Shown: positions 35,698 to 49,525, counted from the stretch's first letter. The stretch: DNA of 64,000 nucleotides from Nageia nagi (GCA_050084985.1 JBITNC010000002.1:31496001-31560000); one strand, 5' to 3'. The notes: a model not told the origin generated them from the letters alone. Translations and numbers: made by a program.

Positions 35698-37919
35698 CTG
35701 CAAAATATGGTTACCCAAACTAAGAATCCTTTGGAATAAATATAATTACTTGCAGTTAAATTGAGATACCCAGCAAGTATTAAATAAATAAATTATTAGC
35801 ATTCTCCAGATAAAGAGAACAGTGAATGAACTTTTTAACATGAAAAGTTATATAATAACACAAAACAGTAATTGCAAATGGAATAAAAGAAAAGCAGGCT
35901 TCATCAGCTTAGCCCCCTCCAAGCTTCATCAGCCTTATTTTCTATGAAAAGAGTTCCAGTCAACCAATTACCTAAATATCCTCCAATGATTGATAAAGTT
36001 CCCATCACACATCTTATAAACCTGTTTGACTCCACACATCACCACAAAATTTCCTACACCTAGATTGATTCTTCTGGATAAGGTTGGCACAGAACAAAGT
36101 TGATCTCTGACGGCCACAGTGTGGAAAATAAATTTGCTTGTTTTGAAATCTATAATATTTTTCAAGAAACGTTATTGCCTTCAATTGCATTGCTATTGGA
36201 TGGACCTACAGTTAATATTGATAATAGTGTGGTCATACAAAACAAACTAATTCCATGCTCCCAAATTTAATGAACAAAACATTAAAACTAGTTCCAACAG
36301 TAGGGCTTCAAAAGATAATATTAGAAATGTCAATATTGTCTTGCATGGTGAATGATCCAAATTCATAAAGTATTCAGAGTTATTTGAAGAATTAATTGAT
36401 GCGCGTTGGTAGGCCTAAATCCAGAGACAACACAATAAGTTTGGACAAATGATGTAGTAAAAGGTAAAAACAATATGTAAAAAGGTGAATATGTGTGGGG
36501 GGAAAACACACCTTAAACATACAACAGTTACATCCATCAGTGAGACAAAATATGAGCTCAAGTACTAAAAATGCATATATCAATACAAATGTGTCTGTAC
36601 AACAAACGTCTCTGCGCAGATATGTGCCCCAGGGTATTTCTCTAGAATGGAGATGTCATCGATTGTATAGAGAGAGAGTTGTGTTGTGCAACTGCATACA
36701 CAAACCAGAATGTACAGATCTTACTCTGCTCCTATCCTCCTCCATCCTTACTTCATGCCTTCTGGGTGCAACAGACATGGATACGTGAAGGTATAAAAGA
36801 TGGGTTATGAAATGTTTGGGTTTCTATAACTTTCAGCATGACAGTTGAGCTTCAAATGTTCATCTAACTCCATGTGACAATTGGTTGGAATTTAGAACCA
36901 CCACCATTGTCACACAAGGTGCTTCCAATGTCAACAAAAAACTTATGATGCTCATGCTCATCATCAATCAATCTCTAGAGATGGCTTATGTCAGTTGTTC
37001 TCGCCAAGCAAAGAATGTTGCGATCATCCAACAACTAGGGTTCAGTACCAAATGGATTGACATCTATAGGTGGTATCCATCATGTAACACCTGATAGATG
37101 TCTATGGTCTCCATCAGGGATAAGAGATGACAGATACTAGTGGTCTTCACTAAGGATAATAACTAATGGTTTGAGTGTGTCCACTTGCAGACTGTGCAAG
37201 GCTAGTTTTCAAAGAATTGCACGAGTGTTGAACATTGATCCCCTCAAATTGTACCTCCCTCCTTGATTAGAAATTGACCACATTAGGTTGCTACTTGCAA
37301 GGCAATTAGACTACCAAAGCATTGAAGCATTACTTATCAATTTGTTGGGGGTAACCCAACCAAAATCCATTTTGATCAATGATGTAGAGTGATGTATCAT
37401 ATGTTTCCCTAGCCAAAAGATGGTTTTGACATGATTGCTTTTGCCATAATACCCATAGGGATTCAAATTCTAACAAAGGTGTTCCTCATGGCCCTTTCTA
37501 CTATAATATGTGTGTATACATCAAAATCCAATGTGCTTGGGTCTCTATCTAACCTTTGAAGTTTTTGTAATAACTTGGAACATCTTTCTCAATCTTTAAC
37601 ATGACCGATTTCCCACCTTCTTCATGATTAGAAAAAGGTTGACTAGACTTCACCTTCTCCTCCAATTTCATGCATTTTGCAAATAGCATTTGATTCTCCA
37701 CAAAACTCTTGGATGGTGTACCCATTCTTCTTCACAACAAATTTTACTTTATCATGGACGGTGTCAATAAACTACATACTTTGGAATCGCAAAGCATTCA
37801 ATTTATTCATAAGGAAGCTTCTCTTCTTTCTCAATTAATCCATATCCTACCAAAGCTTCATTTTCTTTCCTCGCTTGTTGTATTATTGGAAATAATTATG
37901 GAATCCAATAGATTCCTCT

Positions 37920-39044
37920 TTGTAATATATTTTATTATTGCATTGTCTTTTAAGTTATTGCTTGGGATAGAAGACTTAATGGATCAATGGACCCCACTGT
38001 GAGCCCCAAGTGCGACGTCTACCACCCAAGCACAGATTAGGAGTCTTAGTGTACTTGGAGATCCTAATCATGATTGTGGGAATCTGAAGGTCCATTTAGC
38101 ACTTAGGAGATGGGATGAGCACTTACGTACATGCGCCAACCTTGGGGAGACTCCTAGACCCCCACGTTGGCCCATGATGACACCCAGCCCCCACGCATGG
38201 CTCCTAGACCCACGATAGGCATGCATGGCACTCCAGACCCCCACGTTGGCACTTATGACACTCAGGATCCCCACATTGGCATGCTTGACCCCTAGGCACC
38301 CACATTGGGCATTCTGGGCCCTCCAAGAGGATAACATTGGATTCGAGGGGCTGGGAATGATTCATAGGTGAGATCCAGATCCAACCAAGTTATACAAAAG
38401 GACATTGGAGCCTCATTACTGGATATGCTTGATTATTATTACACTTATTCCATCCAAAAAACAAGAAGACTTAGCGACGCTAAGCAATCCCCTAGGTGCA
38501 ACATCTAGGAGGGCTATCAGGCTGAGGGATCCTATAAGTCTACAGCACTAGTGTAGCACCTTTTCCTATCTAGTGGTATTCCGAGGTTGCGCTTCTACCT
38601 TCAGTGGTTTCAAGGATCAAAGGAGGGATCCTTCGATGGAGAGGAATCGAGTTCTGAGGGAGCAAGACTATACCACCCGTCCATCTAGTTTGAGGAACTA
38701 CATTATGCCCTAGTTGGCTCCTTAGAGGACAACATCCAGCTTTGGGAGCTTGGTATTGTATTACTATTCATTCTACACCATATATACAACCAATGGGCAT
38801 TCGGATCTCGTATTACTTGTGTGTATGCTTCATTATTGCAACGTTGTGGTATATTTGTCTCTTTATGCATGTATGAGCCAAACGTTGGCATTGTTGTATT
38901 ATTGATGCTTGTAATTGATGCCCTAACCCTAACGTTGGCACCTTGAGGTTGTTTAAACTTGCATTTACACTTCTAGGCCTAACGTGGGCATTTGCTTGGC
39001 TGGAATTGATCATTTTATTTTGAGATTGCATTCGGGTCATTACA
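37920..39044 (+). mobile_element. Nested LTR, probably solo
   Basis: Ends at GGTCATTACA (39044); the start near TGTAATATATTT (about 37920-37937) is uncertain. It shares long blocks with the LTR at 20721-21890 in the other orientation (CCCTAGTTGGCTCCTT, TTGGGAGCTTGG, GGACCCCACTGTGAGCCCCA). It interrupts the protease frame of the host element at about 39050. Confidence 0.6.
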
Positions 39045-39054
39045 ACTAACAAAT

Positions 39055-39720
39055 TCAATTTTTAACTACATTTAAAGAAATGATATTCTTTTGACCACCA
39101 TTATCAAGAATGAAGTGGATAGGCTCACACTTGACCCACATATAGAAATGGAAGAGGATCTTTTCTTCTAGCACCAAACTTAATACCTTTGCAATGGCTA
39201 TTGTGGCTAAAGGACTAGTATCAATTTCTACATGTGCATCATCTTCCTCCTTGGCTAGTTCCTCATCATATGACAACACAAAGGTAACTATAGCTATATT
39301 TTTGGTTTTGCACTCTTTCTTGGTATGGACTTTGGTCTTGTGGTAATGATGCTTATGATATTTCTTAAGTTGTTCATTTTCCTCTTCCATATGAACACAC
39401 TTTCTCTTATGCAAGCCTTTTGTTCCAATTTCATAGTGAACTAGTATGCTTGCCCCAATGTGGTGAACTCATGGAGATCCATGTCTTCTCTAATATGCCA
39501 ATCCAAACCTTTTTGGTACATCAAAATCCGATGTTCCTCTACTTAATCAATGCCAAATTTGACTACCAACTAGGAGAAGTTATTGATGTACTTAGCAATT
39601 GTCTGATTTCTCTCAACATAATTGTTCCCACTTCATGACCAACTCTTCATATATGTTGATTGGGCAATATTCTTTCTTGACAAACTTCATGCTATCATCT
39701 AATTTTAAGCCTTCCTTATA
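39055..39720 (-). pseudogene. gag-protease fragment of the gypsy element
   Basis: From 39720 leftward: KFVKKEYCPINIYEELVMKW, LCFERNQTIAKYINNFSQLV, a Retrotrans_gag core, then KGLDWHIREDMDLHEF and QAYQFTMKLEQKA. At 39414-39055 there is an acidic linker, then the protease region PIHFILDNGGQKNIISLNVV, where the usual D-S-G-S is D-N-G-G. The frame then runs into the nested LTR. Stops and shifts between blocks. Confidence 0.75.
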
Positions 39721-40109
39721 TTATCTCTTCTACTACTTAATTTGTGCACAATATGCGGCATACCAATTCCTTGCCAGACTACTTGCCTTCCAACATTGCG
39801 AATGTAATCTCTTTCAAATAAGTTATTCACAAAGTAATAAGAATTTAACTCATCTATACAACATATATAGTATCAACATCAATCTTATCTTCAAGAACAA
39901 GGATATCAAGATTTAATTTTAACTTGAATAGTTTTTGTTCTCTAAAAGGCTATCTACCTTATGGTATGCTTTGTTGCATAGAAAATTTCTCCAACTCTTT
40001 CTTCTATTTTGCCAATGTTGCATCTACCATTCCCTGGACTACTTCCTCTCCCATGTTACCTACCATTTTAAGCCTCTTGAAGTGACCTGGTAGTTATTTG
40101 AAGCCTCTT

Positions 40110-40250
40110 GAAGTGACTTCGTAGTTATTCTAAAGGATTTTTTGTTTGCAACTTGAGTTCTTTGTTTAACCTTGGGAGTGTGACTTCGTAGTTATTCTAA
40201 AGGATTTTATGTTTGCAACTTGAGTTCTTTGTTTAACCTTGGGAGTGTGA
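40110..40250. repeat. 67-bp tandem duplication
   Basis: GTGACTTCGTAGTTATTCTA and the following bases to CCTTGGGAGTGTGA occur twice in tandem, inside the gypsy element just past its primer-binding site. Confidence 0.85.
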
Positions 40251-40341
40251 TAGTGTAAGCGGGGATGAACATGCTATGATACCAATGATTTGGATTGGTA
40301 GGCTTGTATCCAAAAACAACATATAAATTGTGAAATACTAA

Positions 40342-40567
40342 TTTGTCAAGAGATAAACATGTATGTAAACATGTGAATATGAGTAAGGAAGACTACACTA
40401 TTAACAGACAACAAACCTGCATCCTTGAGTGTAAAATATTTGTGTCGAGAGATAAACATATATGTAAAGATGTAGATACGAGTGAGGAAGAAATACATAG
40501 TTATCCAACCACAAACATACATCCATGAGTTAGACAACTACAAGTGTTTATATATATATATATATAA
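40342..40567. repeat. 98-bp diverged tandem duplication and (TA)n tract in the LTR
   Basis: GAGATAAACATGTATGTAAA (40350) and GAGATAAACATATATGTAAA (40448) start two related units. A TATATATATATATATATA tract follows at about 40549-40567. They may include the LTR promoter. Confidence 0.65.
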
Positions 40568-40809
40568 TGCAATTATTTGTGGACAACAAAATCATTATGT
40601 AGATATGTATAGTAAGGTATCTCCCTACATGGAGGATTGGTGTGTTGTGTACACATAAACCAAAATGTATAAATCTCATTTTGCTTCTATCCTCTATCCT
40701 CACTCCATTGCTTTTGATTGTAGCATATACGGGCTTTTGTTACCATCTAGTTGATGGTTAAATTCCCTAACTATTTGGAATGATTGAGACCCATTGTCGT
40801 TGTTAGACA

Positions 40810-42964
40810 TGTTATGTTTCTAGAATACTCGACACTTGTTTGTATTAGAATATGAGTATATAGAGATTACAATTACAGTTCAATGGGGCACAACAAAATT
40901 CTACTACTATGAAAGTCTAGTAAGAAGGGAAAGTTTCCTAGAGGGAAAGTTTACCAAAAGCAAAGTCTCTCTAAAGTAGAATGTTTCTATTTTGAAAATG
41001 ACAACTAATAAACTATAATCACAATGACTTTATTAATGCCTAAACACTAGAAATTAATTGACCGTTATTATTCTAAATCTAAAATTAATCTAACACACTC
41101 CCTTAATGGTCAATATACTAACTACACCAAGTTTAGAATGCATAATAGGCTTGCTCCCACTCCTCTATATGTTCTGCAATAGAAGCCTTTTCCAAAGACC
41201 CTCCTTGGTTGGTATAAGCCCCTCCTTGTCATAGTAATAACAAGTGTTGGTATCATCCTCACTACTTTCTTCTTCTTTCTTCTTTGCCCATTTACTTTTG
41301 CCCTTGTAATTGACTGCAAAGGCTTGCTCCAAATCATTTGTCTCACTGCAACTACTGAACTGCTTCTTCAATTTATCCTATTGTAACAGCTTATTACACA
41401 ACTCTCCAAAATTCAGGTCAACATTTGTAGTAGTGATGTTTAGGGTTTCAATGAAGTGCTCATAAGAATGTGGTAAGATTTTCAACATTATTGCTATTAT
41501 GTTTCTTCTTCCATAGTTTGACCAATAGTTGAGCATTGCTTTGTGATATCCTTGTTCTTATGTAAATGCTCTAGTAAGGATATAGACTCATCCATCATGA
41601 TTGAAAACAATATATTCTTCAAGAAGAAAGCTCTTCCCTTCACTAGAGTCTCATGCAACTCTCTTAGATGCTTCCAAATTGCAATTAGCGTCTTCCCAAT
41701 CTAAACTTCAAGGAGCATCTCATTTGTTATAGACAAATTAAGCAGCAACACTACTTCTGTATCTCATTCATCAAACTTATATTGGTCTTTACCAGTAACA
41801 ATGGGTTAGGTATCTTTACCCAAGACAATCTTATCCAAGCACCTATACCCTAATATTACTAACATTTGTTGCTTCCATGTATTATAGTTTTTCCCATGAA
41901 ACCTTTGGTTACCTTACAACATAATATTGGTTAGAGTTGCCATAACCATAGGTCACTGGATAGTGAAAAAGAGCCAAACACCTACTCTTCCATCCCTCAA
42001 TTTGGATTAAGAATTCTTGGATAATGGCTCTAAACAAATGTAGCAGCTACATATCACTTGTTGAAATTAACCAAGTCAGCAATTAATTCTTTTAGATCTA
42101 CCAATATGGGAAACAACACAAACAAGGATAACAATCTACCAATCTTTTACACAAGCTAATCTTCTACGCAAGAAAAACAATTGTTTCATCACAACAATAT
42201 CTAGGTCTTTCATCCATAATAGAACATACAGAAGTTCACACTCTCGTCGAACCTTCGTTCCTTGCCTAGAGCACAACACTCTGAATGTCCACCCACAAAT
42301 GCAAACAACAACAACAGTCCAACTAGCAAACAACAACATAGTCTACCCATATCATTCAGGTAGAGAAACGCCTTCAACAAGACACATCCTCCACTACTCG
42401 CAAAGTATCCACTTCAATCTCTCTCAAGTAGTATCCAACAAATTTACACCCAAAACACATCTTCCAAAACATGTAGCACTCCACATTTTGGGTACTTCTT
42501 CCAACCAATTGCGCTCATAATAACCTAGCCCAATGTAACTTCCACACTTGTATCCACAGTATGCAAGATAACCTCATCTTGGAAAACACACAAACGTCTC
42601 ACTTACCCAGACTTCCAAGGTAACAAAAAAGAAGACCTCTTCTCTTTCTCCAATATTCTTTCCACATCCCAGTTTCAAGAACCTGGCTTTGATACCATGT
42701 TACGTTTCTGGAATACTCAACACTTGTTTGTATTACATTATGACTATATATAGAGATTACAATAACAGTCCAAATGGGACAAAACTAAAAAAATACTAAA
42801 AGGAAATTCTAGTAAGAAGGGAAAGTTTCGTATACAAGGTTACAAAAAATATAATCTCTTTAAAGCCTTATTTTTCTATTTTGAAAATGACAACTAGTAA
42901 ACTATAGTCACAATGACTTTATTAATGGCTAAACACTTGAAACTAATTGAACATTATTATAACA
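40810..42964 (-). mobile_element. Small gag-only Ty1/copia-like element (TR-GAG type)
   Basis: LTRs 40810-41095 and 42698-42964 (starts TGTTA(T/C)GTTTCT, ends TAACA) are direct repeats of 270-290 bp. On the minus strand a primer-binding site TGGTATCAAAGCCAGG directly follows the 5' LTR (42697-42682), and ATTAAGGGAGTG before 41095 is the polypurine tract. The 1.6-kb interior reads only as a copia gag (UBN2-like): AIWKHLRELHETLVKGRAFF, LKNILFSIMMDESISLLEHL, then a Lys- and Glu-rich tail and CYYYDKEG in place of the zinc knuckle. No protease, integrase or RT. The gag has stops. Confidence 0.8.
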
Positions 42965-42982
42965 ATATTGATAGAAAGCTTG

Positions 42983-43217
42983 TGTTGGTCATGGATGTCA
43001 ACAATGGTTATGGATGTCACCAATGTCAATTTTAAATTTTTATTATTTAATACTCTAGAATTTGGCAATCGCACATGGTGTTCTACTATTAATTGATCTT
43101 GCATAGTATTACCTGCTACAAGTCTACGATTAGTTACTCTTGATTACTAGAATTGTGGAATTCACATTTTATTTTTGCTATTTGTACTAGTTGAATTGTA
43201 ACAAGTGGTATCATAGC
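42983..43217 (+). mobile_element. Isolated 5' LTR plus primer-binding site
   Basis: TGTTGGTCATGG at 42983 to TTGTAACA at 43203 forms a short LTR of about 221 bp with TGTT...AACA ends. TGGTATCATAGC (43206-43217), a Met-tRNA type primer-binding site, follows. ATGGCCACTACAAACAAG at about 43260 may be a gag start but stops after eight codons. No matching 3' LTR was found. Confidence 0.6.
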
Positions 43218-43259
43218 ATCGATCTTGGTACTTGTGGGAAGCTAGCATTTGATGAAAGA

Positions 43260-46200
43260 ATGGCCACTACAAACAAGACTCCATAGAATTTTATTTTTTT
43301 CTATTTGTTCCTTAACTTTATATTTTTTCCCTTTTCATATAACTCTAGTTAGAAACCCTATACCAAGGATTTCAAAATATTGGAAGGATCTAATGTTCTT
43401 AGCTACGCACATTTGCCCATAAAACGTGTGAAGTGATATGCAATAAATGCATTCCATATATGGATTTGACCTCCCACATACCTAAGTATATTGAAAACAC
43501 TTATAGGATCTGAACTTGAACTTTAGCCCTAGGAAGATTGTCAACTATGTATTAACATAGAACACAAGGAATATTCCCCCAAGATCACCTAAGAAAGATG
43601 TGGTAGTACAACCAACAATATAATCTACACTCTCTAACATTGGGCCAAGTGTTATTATTAGGTCTTAGTAATATATCAAAGGGTTGCATAATGCACACTC
43701 CTAGCCTGTCTGTATACTGTAAAACCCTTACATGTAAGGCAATACAAAAAAATTCTTAGACACAAGGCAATGGTGATTTTTTTTTTTTTAATAAACACCC
43801 ATCACAAGATCTAGATCATTAGATCCATCTCATCAAGGTAATCGCAATAGCATGTATTCTCCGATAACACCCCTAGTAGAGTCAATACCAAATTTACCCC
43901 ATCAAAAGATCTATGCCATTAGATTTGTCTGACAAAGACAATCATAAGAGCATATATTTCCAATAATACCCCTAGCATATCTGAATCCCAATAACCTGAG
44001 ACCCAAGACACCTGCAAATCTCCATAAAGAACCACATTGGTTAGGTCACCTACATGCCACAAATTGGTTTCCAAAGAAGAATTGAGCATGGGAAGAGACA
44101 AAACCTTGCAACATTCAAAGACCCCACAAACATTATCATCCAAGAAAACTCTAATGAACCCAAATCAGCAAGCATTGAAAGAGGCATAAGTGGAATATAT
44201 CCCTAATAATTGGATGAATGCAAGGATCACCAGAGAAGAGAATGAATGTGTAACTATGTAGTTCAATTCTCCTTATACAAGCAAGATCAAAAAGATGATA
44301 TTTACAAACAAAACAATTTAACTATTCCCAACAAAACAAGGAAAATTTGCCCTTTGTTTGAAATAGAAAAGGTGTGATTATGACAACCTAGATTTGATTG
44401 TTATGAAATAGTTCTGAAAATTATGGTACTATCTATGGCGATATGTTTACCACTTCTTATACATTTGAGCGCAACTAACGAACAATATGAAATGGATATG
44501 AAGAAATCAAATAATAACACCAACATGACTATGTATAGTGACTTTGATAAACTTTCAATGGGCAATATAACGGTAAGATGCAATACCTAGCTTTTCAATG
44601 TGGTCTTGACTTTATGTCAATTACTTTAAATTCAAATATCTATATTAAATAAATATATTTGCAAATAATAATGTGTTTGATGCAAAATTTAAATATATTT
44701 ATCTATATACAACTGACAGTATTTATCTTTTTTGCATAATTAGCATATAATTGTGGGCCTTTGTATATCTCTCACATTTTAAGGTTTGATTCTTATTGTT
44801 CGGATATATTTGTGCTTTCACTATTTTCTTTATGCTTTTCCTAGATTGGGCCCATTAAGGGTTGCACTAGCTCCTAGAATATGATTGTATCCACTAGTCC
44901 CATTGACCGCTTTTGGTCATCTATGGACATTAATATACTTTATTTCTACTACAAAGGATCCTTCGGCTTTGGATGTTAAAAGAGATTCCAAGGAGACCCA
45001 ACTTAGTCTTTCTAGCTCCATGCAATCATCGTTGAAGGTGATTACATCTTTTATCGGCCCCTTCATAGTAGTGGATGATGACACGACCATTTCTATCGCC
45101 TCGAACTTGTGACATCGCCACATAGGCTCTTTCAATGTTGTCAAATATCACTAGCATCTCTTTTGATGATAGACTCTAGTTTGTATAGCTTTTATGTCAA
45201 TCCTTTTGGTTCTCAAACCCTAGTGCTTTTTCTTTTTTTAATTGGATTGTATCGTTGAGTCATAGACATTAATTAATTTTCTTTCTTTGAATGGATTGAA
45301 TATCTTATGGGAGAGTTCTATACTTTCGCATCCAATATTTTAGTTAGTAAGTATATTGGGTTGATGAACATCATGTTTCTAATTATATAAAAGGTCATGA
45401 ACTCTTAGCACTTATAACATGTCAAGGTTATTCCCTTGTGTTCAATTTTTATAATGTTGGATACAAAAAAATGTGAAGTCCTTTGTGGACAAAGAGAGCC
45501 TTATGGTTGCTTCATTTGATGACCTTGGCCTTTGAATGTCTTCTTTCCAATGACCATAAGAGAAATCTCTTTGATTTTTCTTTCAAATGTTGCACCTTTC
45601 GCTTTTGGTTCAAGTTCATGACATGTATGAGGTGATGTTGATTTCCATAAAGCAATACAAGCTTCCCTTCACATATTGTGCTTTAACAATATGCCTTAAA
45701 AGGTTCAAGCCATCATTACACACTGAGTTTATTACACTTTTCCCAAATGGTGCCTAAAGTCTTTCAAATTAAAAATATTATAGATATGATATCCTTATGT
45801 CCAACACATTTCGTAAACTTAAATAGATGGGAAGAAAGAGAAAAAGAAATTATATAAATGTCCACTAATGACCAAAAAGCTCAAAGAGACTTGAAAGTAG
45901 AGCGAAGGGAATAAAGATGAACTAGGGAAAAAAGCCTCTAGTGAAGACAGTTAACTAAAACAAAACAAAGGGGTAAAAAGATAAGGGGATATATCCATTA
46001 AACACTAAACCCTAACCCAAAAAATTACAAATACGAGAGGGAAGGATCACTCAAAGAAAGAAAGAAAATATTTTTATGTCCATGGATGACCAAAAGCTAT
46101 CAAAGAGACTAGAATGTACAAGAACGGTAAAATAGCAAGCAAGGCCCCAAAAAGGCACACCATAAAGCTAAATAGAAATAAAATAAACCCAACTAAAGTG

Positions 46201-48415
46201 ATACAATAAAGGGGTAAAACCTAAAAAAGAAAATATAACACAACATAGTTCGCTAAAGAAAGGGCCGCCACGGACCTCACTAGGGAAAGCACAAGGGCGC
46301 TCTCGTTTGCAAGACCAAGGAGAGAGCTCGTTGATTGTTGTGTGTTGTGTTTGTGGCGATGCTACCCGTGAGTCCTCGAAAGAGAATGGGTGTCTTGCAA
46401 GCGTTGTTTGGTGCAGCATGTAGGCTAAGGAGGCTCGTTACTCCTCTAACAAGCTCCCTCAAATGAGGAGGCTCAAAAGAAGGATGAAATACAAAGGACT
46501 CCTCTTGTATGTTAGATATGAGATACGAGATGCTTCCATAGAAGGTTGCCCTCTCAGAAATAGAGAGCTATGCATTGCCAAATAGAATACTAGAAAAAGG
46601 TAGACAAATTATGTGAATCTCGAAAGAGACAATGAAAGATAAAGTGGTCTTTAGATTCAATCTCAAACAAGTACAAATGGTAGACTCACAAATCACGGGC
46701 TACATGATGATATATGTTGATCCTCAACTAATGTGAGAAAACTTGGAATTGTCCAAGAAACATCCTCAATCCAAGGGTTAGGTGTAAGCTAATGTACCTG
46801 AGGGGGAGGATCAACCCTCTATCAATTTGGATAATGTGATGGGAATAATGAGTCAACTTAGGTAATAAGGCATTGTTGGGGAGTGACCCAAGTAATTTGG
46901 ATGTAGTCCTTACAAATTGCCTCCTATGTCGATGTCAGTGAGTCCACTACAGATCTAAGCAAGCCCCCATGAGGCATAGGAAGCCTATCATGGAAAAGTT
47001 GAAACATCGTAATGTCTCAAATACCTCAAAAAACTAGCACCAATGGCAACTCCGAGTGACAACGTCCATCAATGAACCCAACACCCTAGAAGGAAATCTA
47101 ACTACAACACCTCCAAGATTTTCTAAATTATGCAAATGATGGAGAAAAAGGACCGAAGAAGCAATGGCCCACACCTGAAGAGGGTAACATCTGAATTCTG
47201 CAAGCATGATAAGGTGGAGAATAATCCTGTTACTCCAAATGGAGCGAGAATATTTTGGGGCCATACAAACACAAGCCCCCTATACCACAACTTATGGCGT
47301 GAGCCATCCACATTGGGAGATGCTTGGAAACAAGTGAAGAGAAAGAGAAAAAAGTGATGCCAAAGAGAAGTACAATTGGAAACCAAGCAATATCATATAC
47401 CTAGAGTGAAGCACGGATCTGAGGAACCAACAGATCTAAAGAAAGGACCTATGCAGCATCTCTATATTGATTTCATATCCTTTTCATACGTAATTAGCGG
47501 TCAGCAATGTGTTTACCATATCTAATAACTAATAGACTTTTTATTTATAGCATACATCATATTTATTTGAAAGAAATTTTATGAACGATATATTCTAAAC
47601 ATATGCCTGAGTGGGCATAATGCACTAATCAGTTGGCAGATTGGCTATCTGCTCTCTCTTTCACTGGAAGAAGAGATGAAAACGACTTGTAAAGGGCTTG
47701 AGAAGAAAATTTTCAAACATGGATGCATTCATCCTATGATGATCTCAATACTCAAATTAGTCTTACATGCTTAAATATTTTCTGTTGATTGAGATTAGCA
47801 AATGCTATATGTTATTTGCCCTTGCTTGTGCAAAAAGTGGTGATCTTATGGTGTGCTATTCTCCTCTACATACATTATTTTCACATGCTATTCTCAACTT
47901 TTTGTTCAGGAAAAATATACTATAATAGCAGTAAGTAGCATAGTAAATTTGTTTCAAATGTAGATAAAATCATTAATTTCATGTTATCAAGTAACTCTTA
48001 ACAGAAAAGTACAAGAGAAATATCATTTTTCCTACACTAAGATATTAGTATAGGTTTTTTAGCTTAAGGAAGAGCAGATAACTAGAGGATAACATGCTCA
48101 TCAACAAAATTTAGTGCACATAAATGACAAGCACTTTTTGAAATTTGTAAGTAGCGTAATTATAAAACCATATGGAATAAAAAGAAATTGAAATGGAATG
48201 GTTGGAAGTTTGAAACAGCCTAAATTTAGAAAATACTGCAATGTTTCAGGACTTAAAGTGAATAATCAAAAATCGAAATCAAAAACCATTATTTTTGATA
48301 AACAACCAAAATCCATCTAACCTATCTACATATATCCAAAATGTAAATAACAATAGAAAAGTATTAAAGTATTAACATGAAGGTAGTTAAACAGTTACGG
48401 AAAAAGATAACACAC
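43260..48415. other. Intron of the SFH gene, mostly unrecognised sequence
   Basis: No coding motif found. A related pair of about 70 bp lies at 45830-45905 and 46050-46115 (ATGACCAAAA, TCAAAGAGACT). Several short open frames (46168-46419, 47123-47386) match nothing I know. Confidence 0.5.
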
Positions 48416-48682
48416 CACACCAGTCACATCCAGGATTGCAGTTGTTGAGTCTATGACCCGTTTTGCAGCTATTGAACAAGCAGGAAATCTTAGGTTTAGA
48501 GTTTTCTCCAACTCTTGCACATGATATTTCAAATACTTTTCCAGTGTTGTGATTTCCATTAGCTTATTTGGATCTACCTTTCCAATTCTTTCAATGTAAA
48601 CTGGCCTCCCATACTTGTCAACTCCATGATATCCATGTGGATAACAGTTCTTTACTTCAGTGCGTTCAGTATAATCAAAATC
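48416..48682 (-). CDS. SFH gene, visible exon 3 (Sec14 domain)
   Basis: Phase-0 exon of 89 codons from TTGGTACAG to donor GTGTGT. It reads [84 protein letters not shown]. It holds the SFH signatures [30 protein letters not shown] and DSTT.ILDV.GV. This is the main part of the CRAL-TRIO lipid-binding domain. No stop or frame break; conservation is high throughout, which argues for a functional gene. Confidence 0.96.
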
Positions 48683-49242
48683 CTGTACCAAAGAAGAAGC
48701 TAATAAAAAAAATTTTGGCACTAAAGCTAAGTGATTTTTAGATAATCAAAAACATCAGAACGCCTTAGCAATTATAAAATTAAATGAAGCACAAATTGTA
48801 ATGATGAGTATCTGAAGCAGACAAATAGCATATTTGAAAGCCTTTTGACAACAGTCAAATTCAAAATAAATGTCATGACATCAGCCTGCATGATAATATT
48901 ATATAACCAGAGTTTTCTTGGACATTGTTTTTCTTGGTTACATCCTTTGTTGCAAACTATTTCTTTAATTTCATTGAACTACTCTAGCTGATAAACTTTT
49001 ACCCCTTGCAGGTCAACTTAAACAAGAGTTAAAAGTATTTCAATCAACTACGTTTTTAGTCTAAGCATCCAAACAAAAGGACACCCATATCAAAGACAAC
49101 AAATGATGTAATAAACTTATAATCCTAGCATTCCCCACCTATTACACCATATCAGACAAGTAAACCTGCTTGGCTGGAAACACACAAAACAAAGACACTA
49201 ATCTGACAACTGGGACACACACTTGAAGTTCATTCTTAAGAA

Positions 49243-49525
49243 CTGAAGACGCATTTGATAGTTCTGAGTGTATCTCCACACTCAGATGCTGACAACACAC
49301 TTGACAAATGCCATATACAACTCAATTTAGGAACTGAAGATGCACTTAACAGTTTCTAAATTACATCCTATGTTCACTGAAGACGCACTTAACAGTTTGT
49401 AAATTAGACATTATGCTTATTGAAGACACACTTTCTAATTAACAAATATATACTACAAAGTACAAGCATTTACTGAAGACACACTTTACAATGATCACAT
49501 GTCCATTAAAGACACTTTCCAAAAG
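49243..49525. repeat. Cluster of degenerate direct repeats
   Basis: CTGAAGACGCACTTAACAGT and variants (GAAGATGCAC, GAAGACACACTTT, AAAGACACTTT) recur at least six times at irregular 42-90 bp spacing within the SFH intron. Confidence 0.7.

Larger units (their letters stand above)
36397..40809 (-). mobile_element. Ty3/gypsy-type LTR element, gag-protease remnant
   Basis: LTRs 36397-36915 and 40286-40809 are diverged direct repeats of about 520 bp (shared GCTTCTATCCTC/CTCCTATCCTC blocks; both end ACA). Next to the right LTR a minus-strand primer-binding site TTGGTATCATAGC (40285-40273) matches the initiator-Met type, so transcription runs leftward. The interior holds gag and protease plus a nested LTR. 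No RT or integrase was seen, and no target duplication was recognised (TTAAT against TGTTA). Confidence 0.75.

Noticed and set aside
35968-36165. Minus 65-codon frame close to the 26-codon SFH exon.
   Set aside because: It does not fit anywhere in the SFH sequence, and exons 3 and 4 already join in frame without it.
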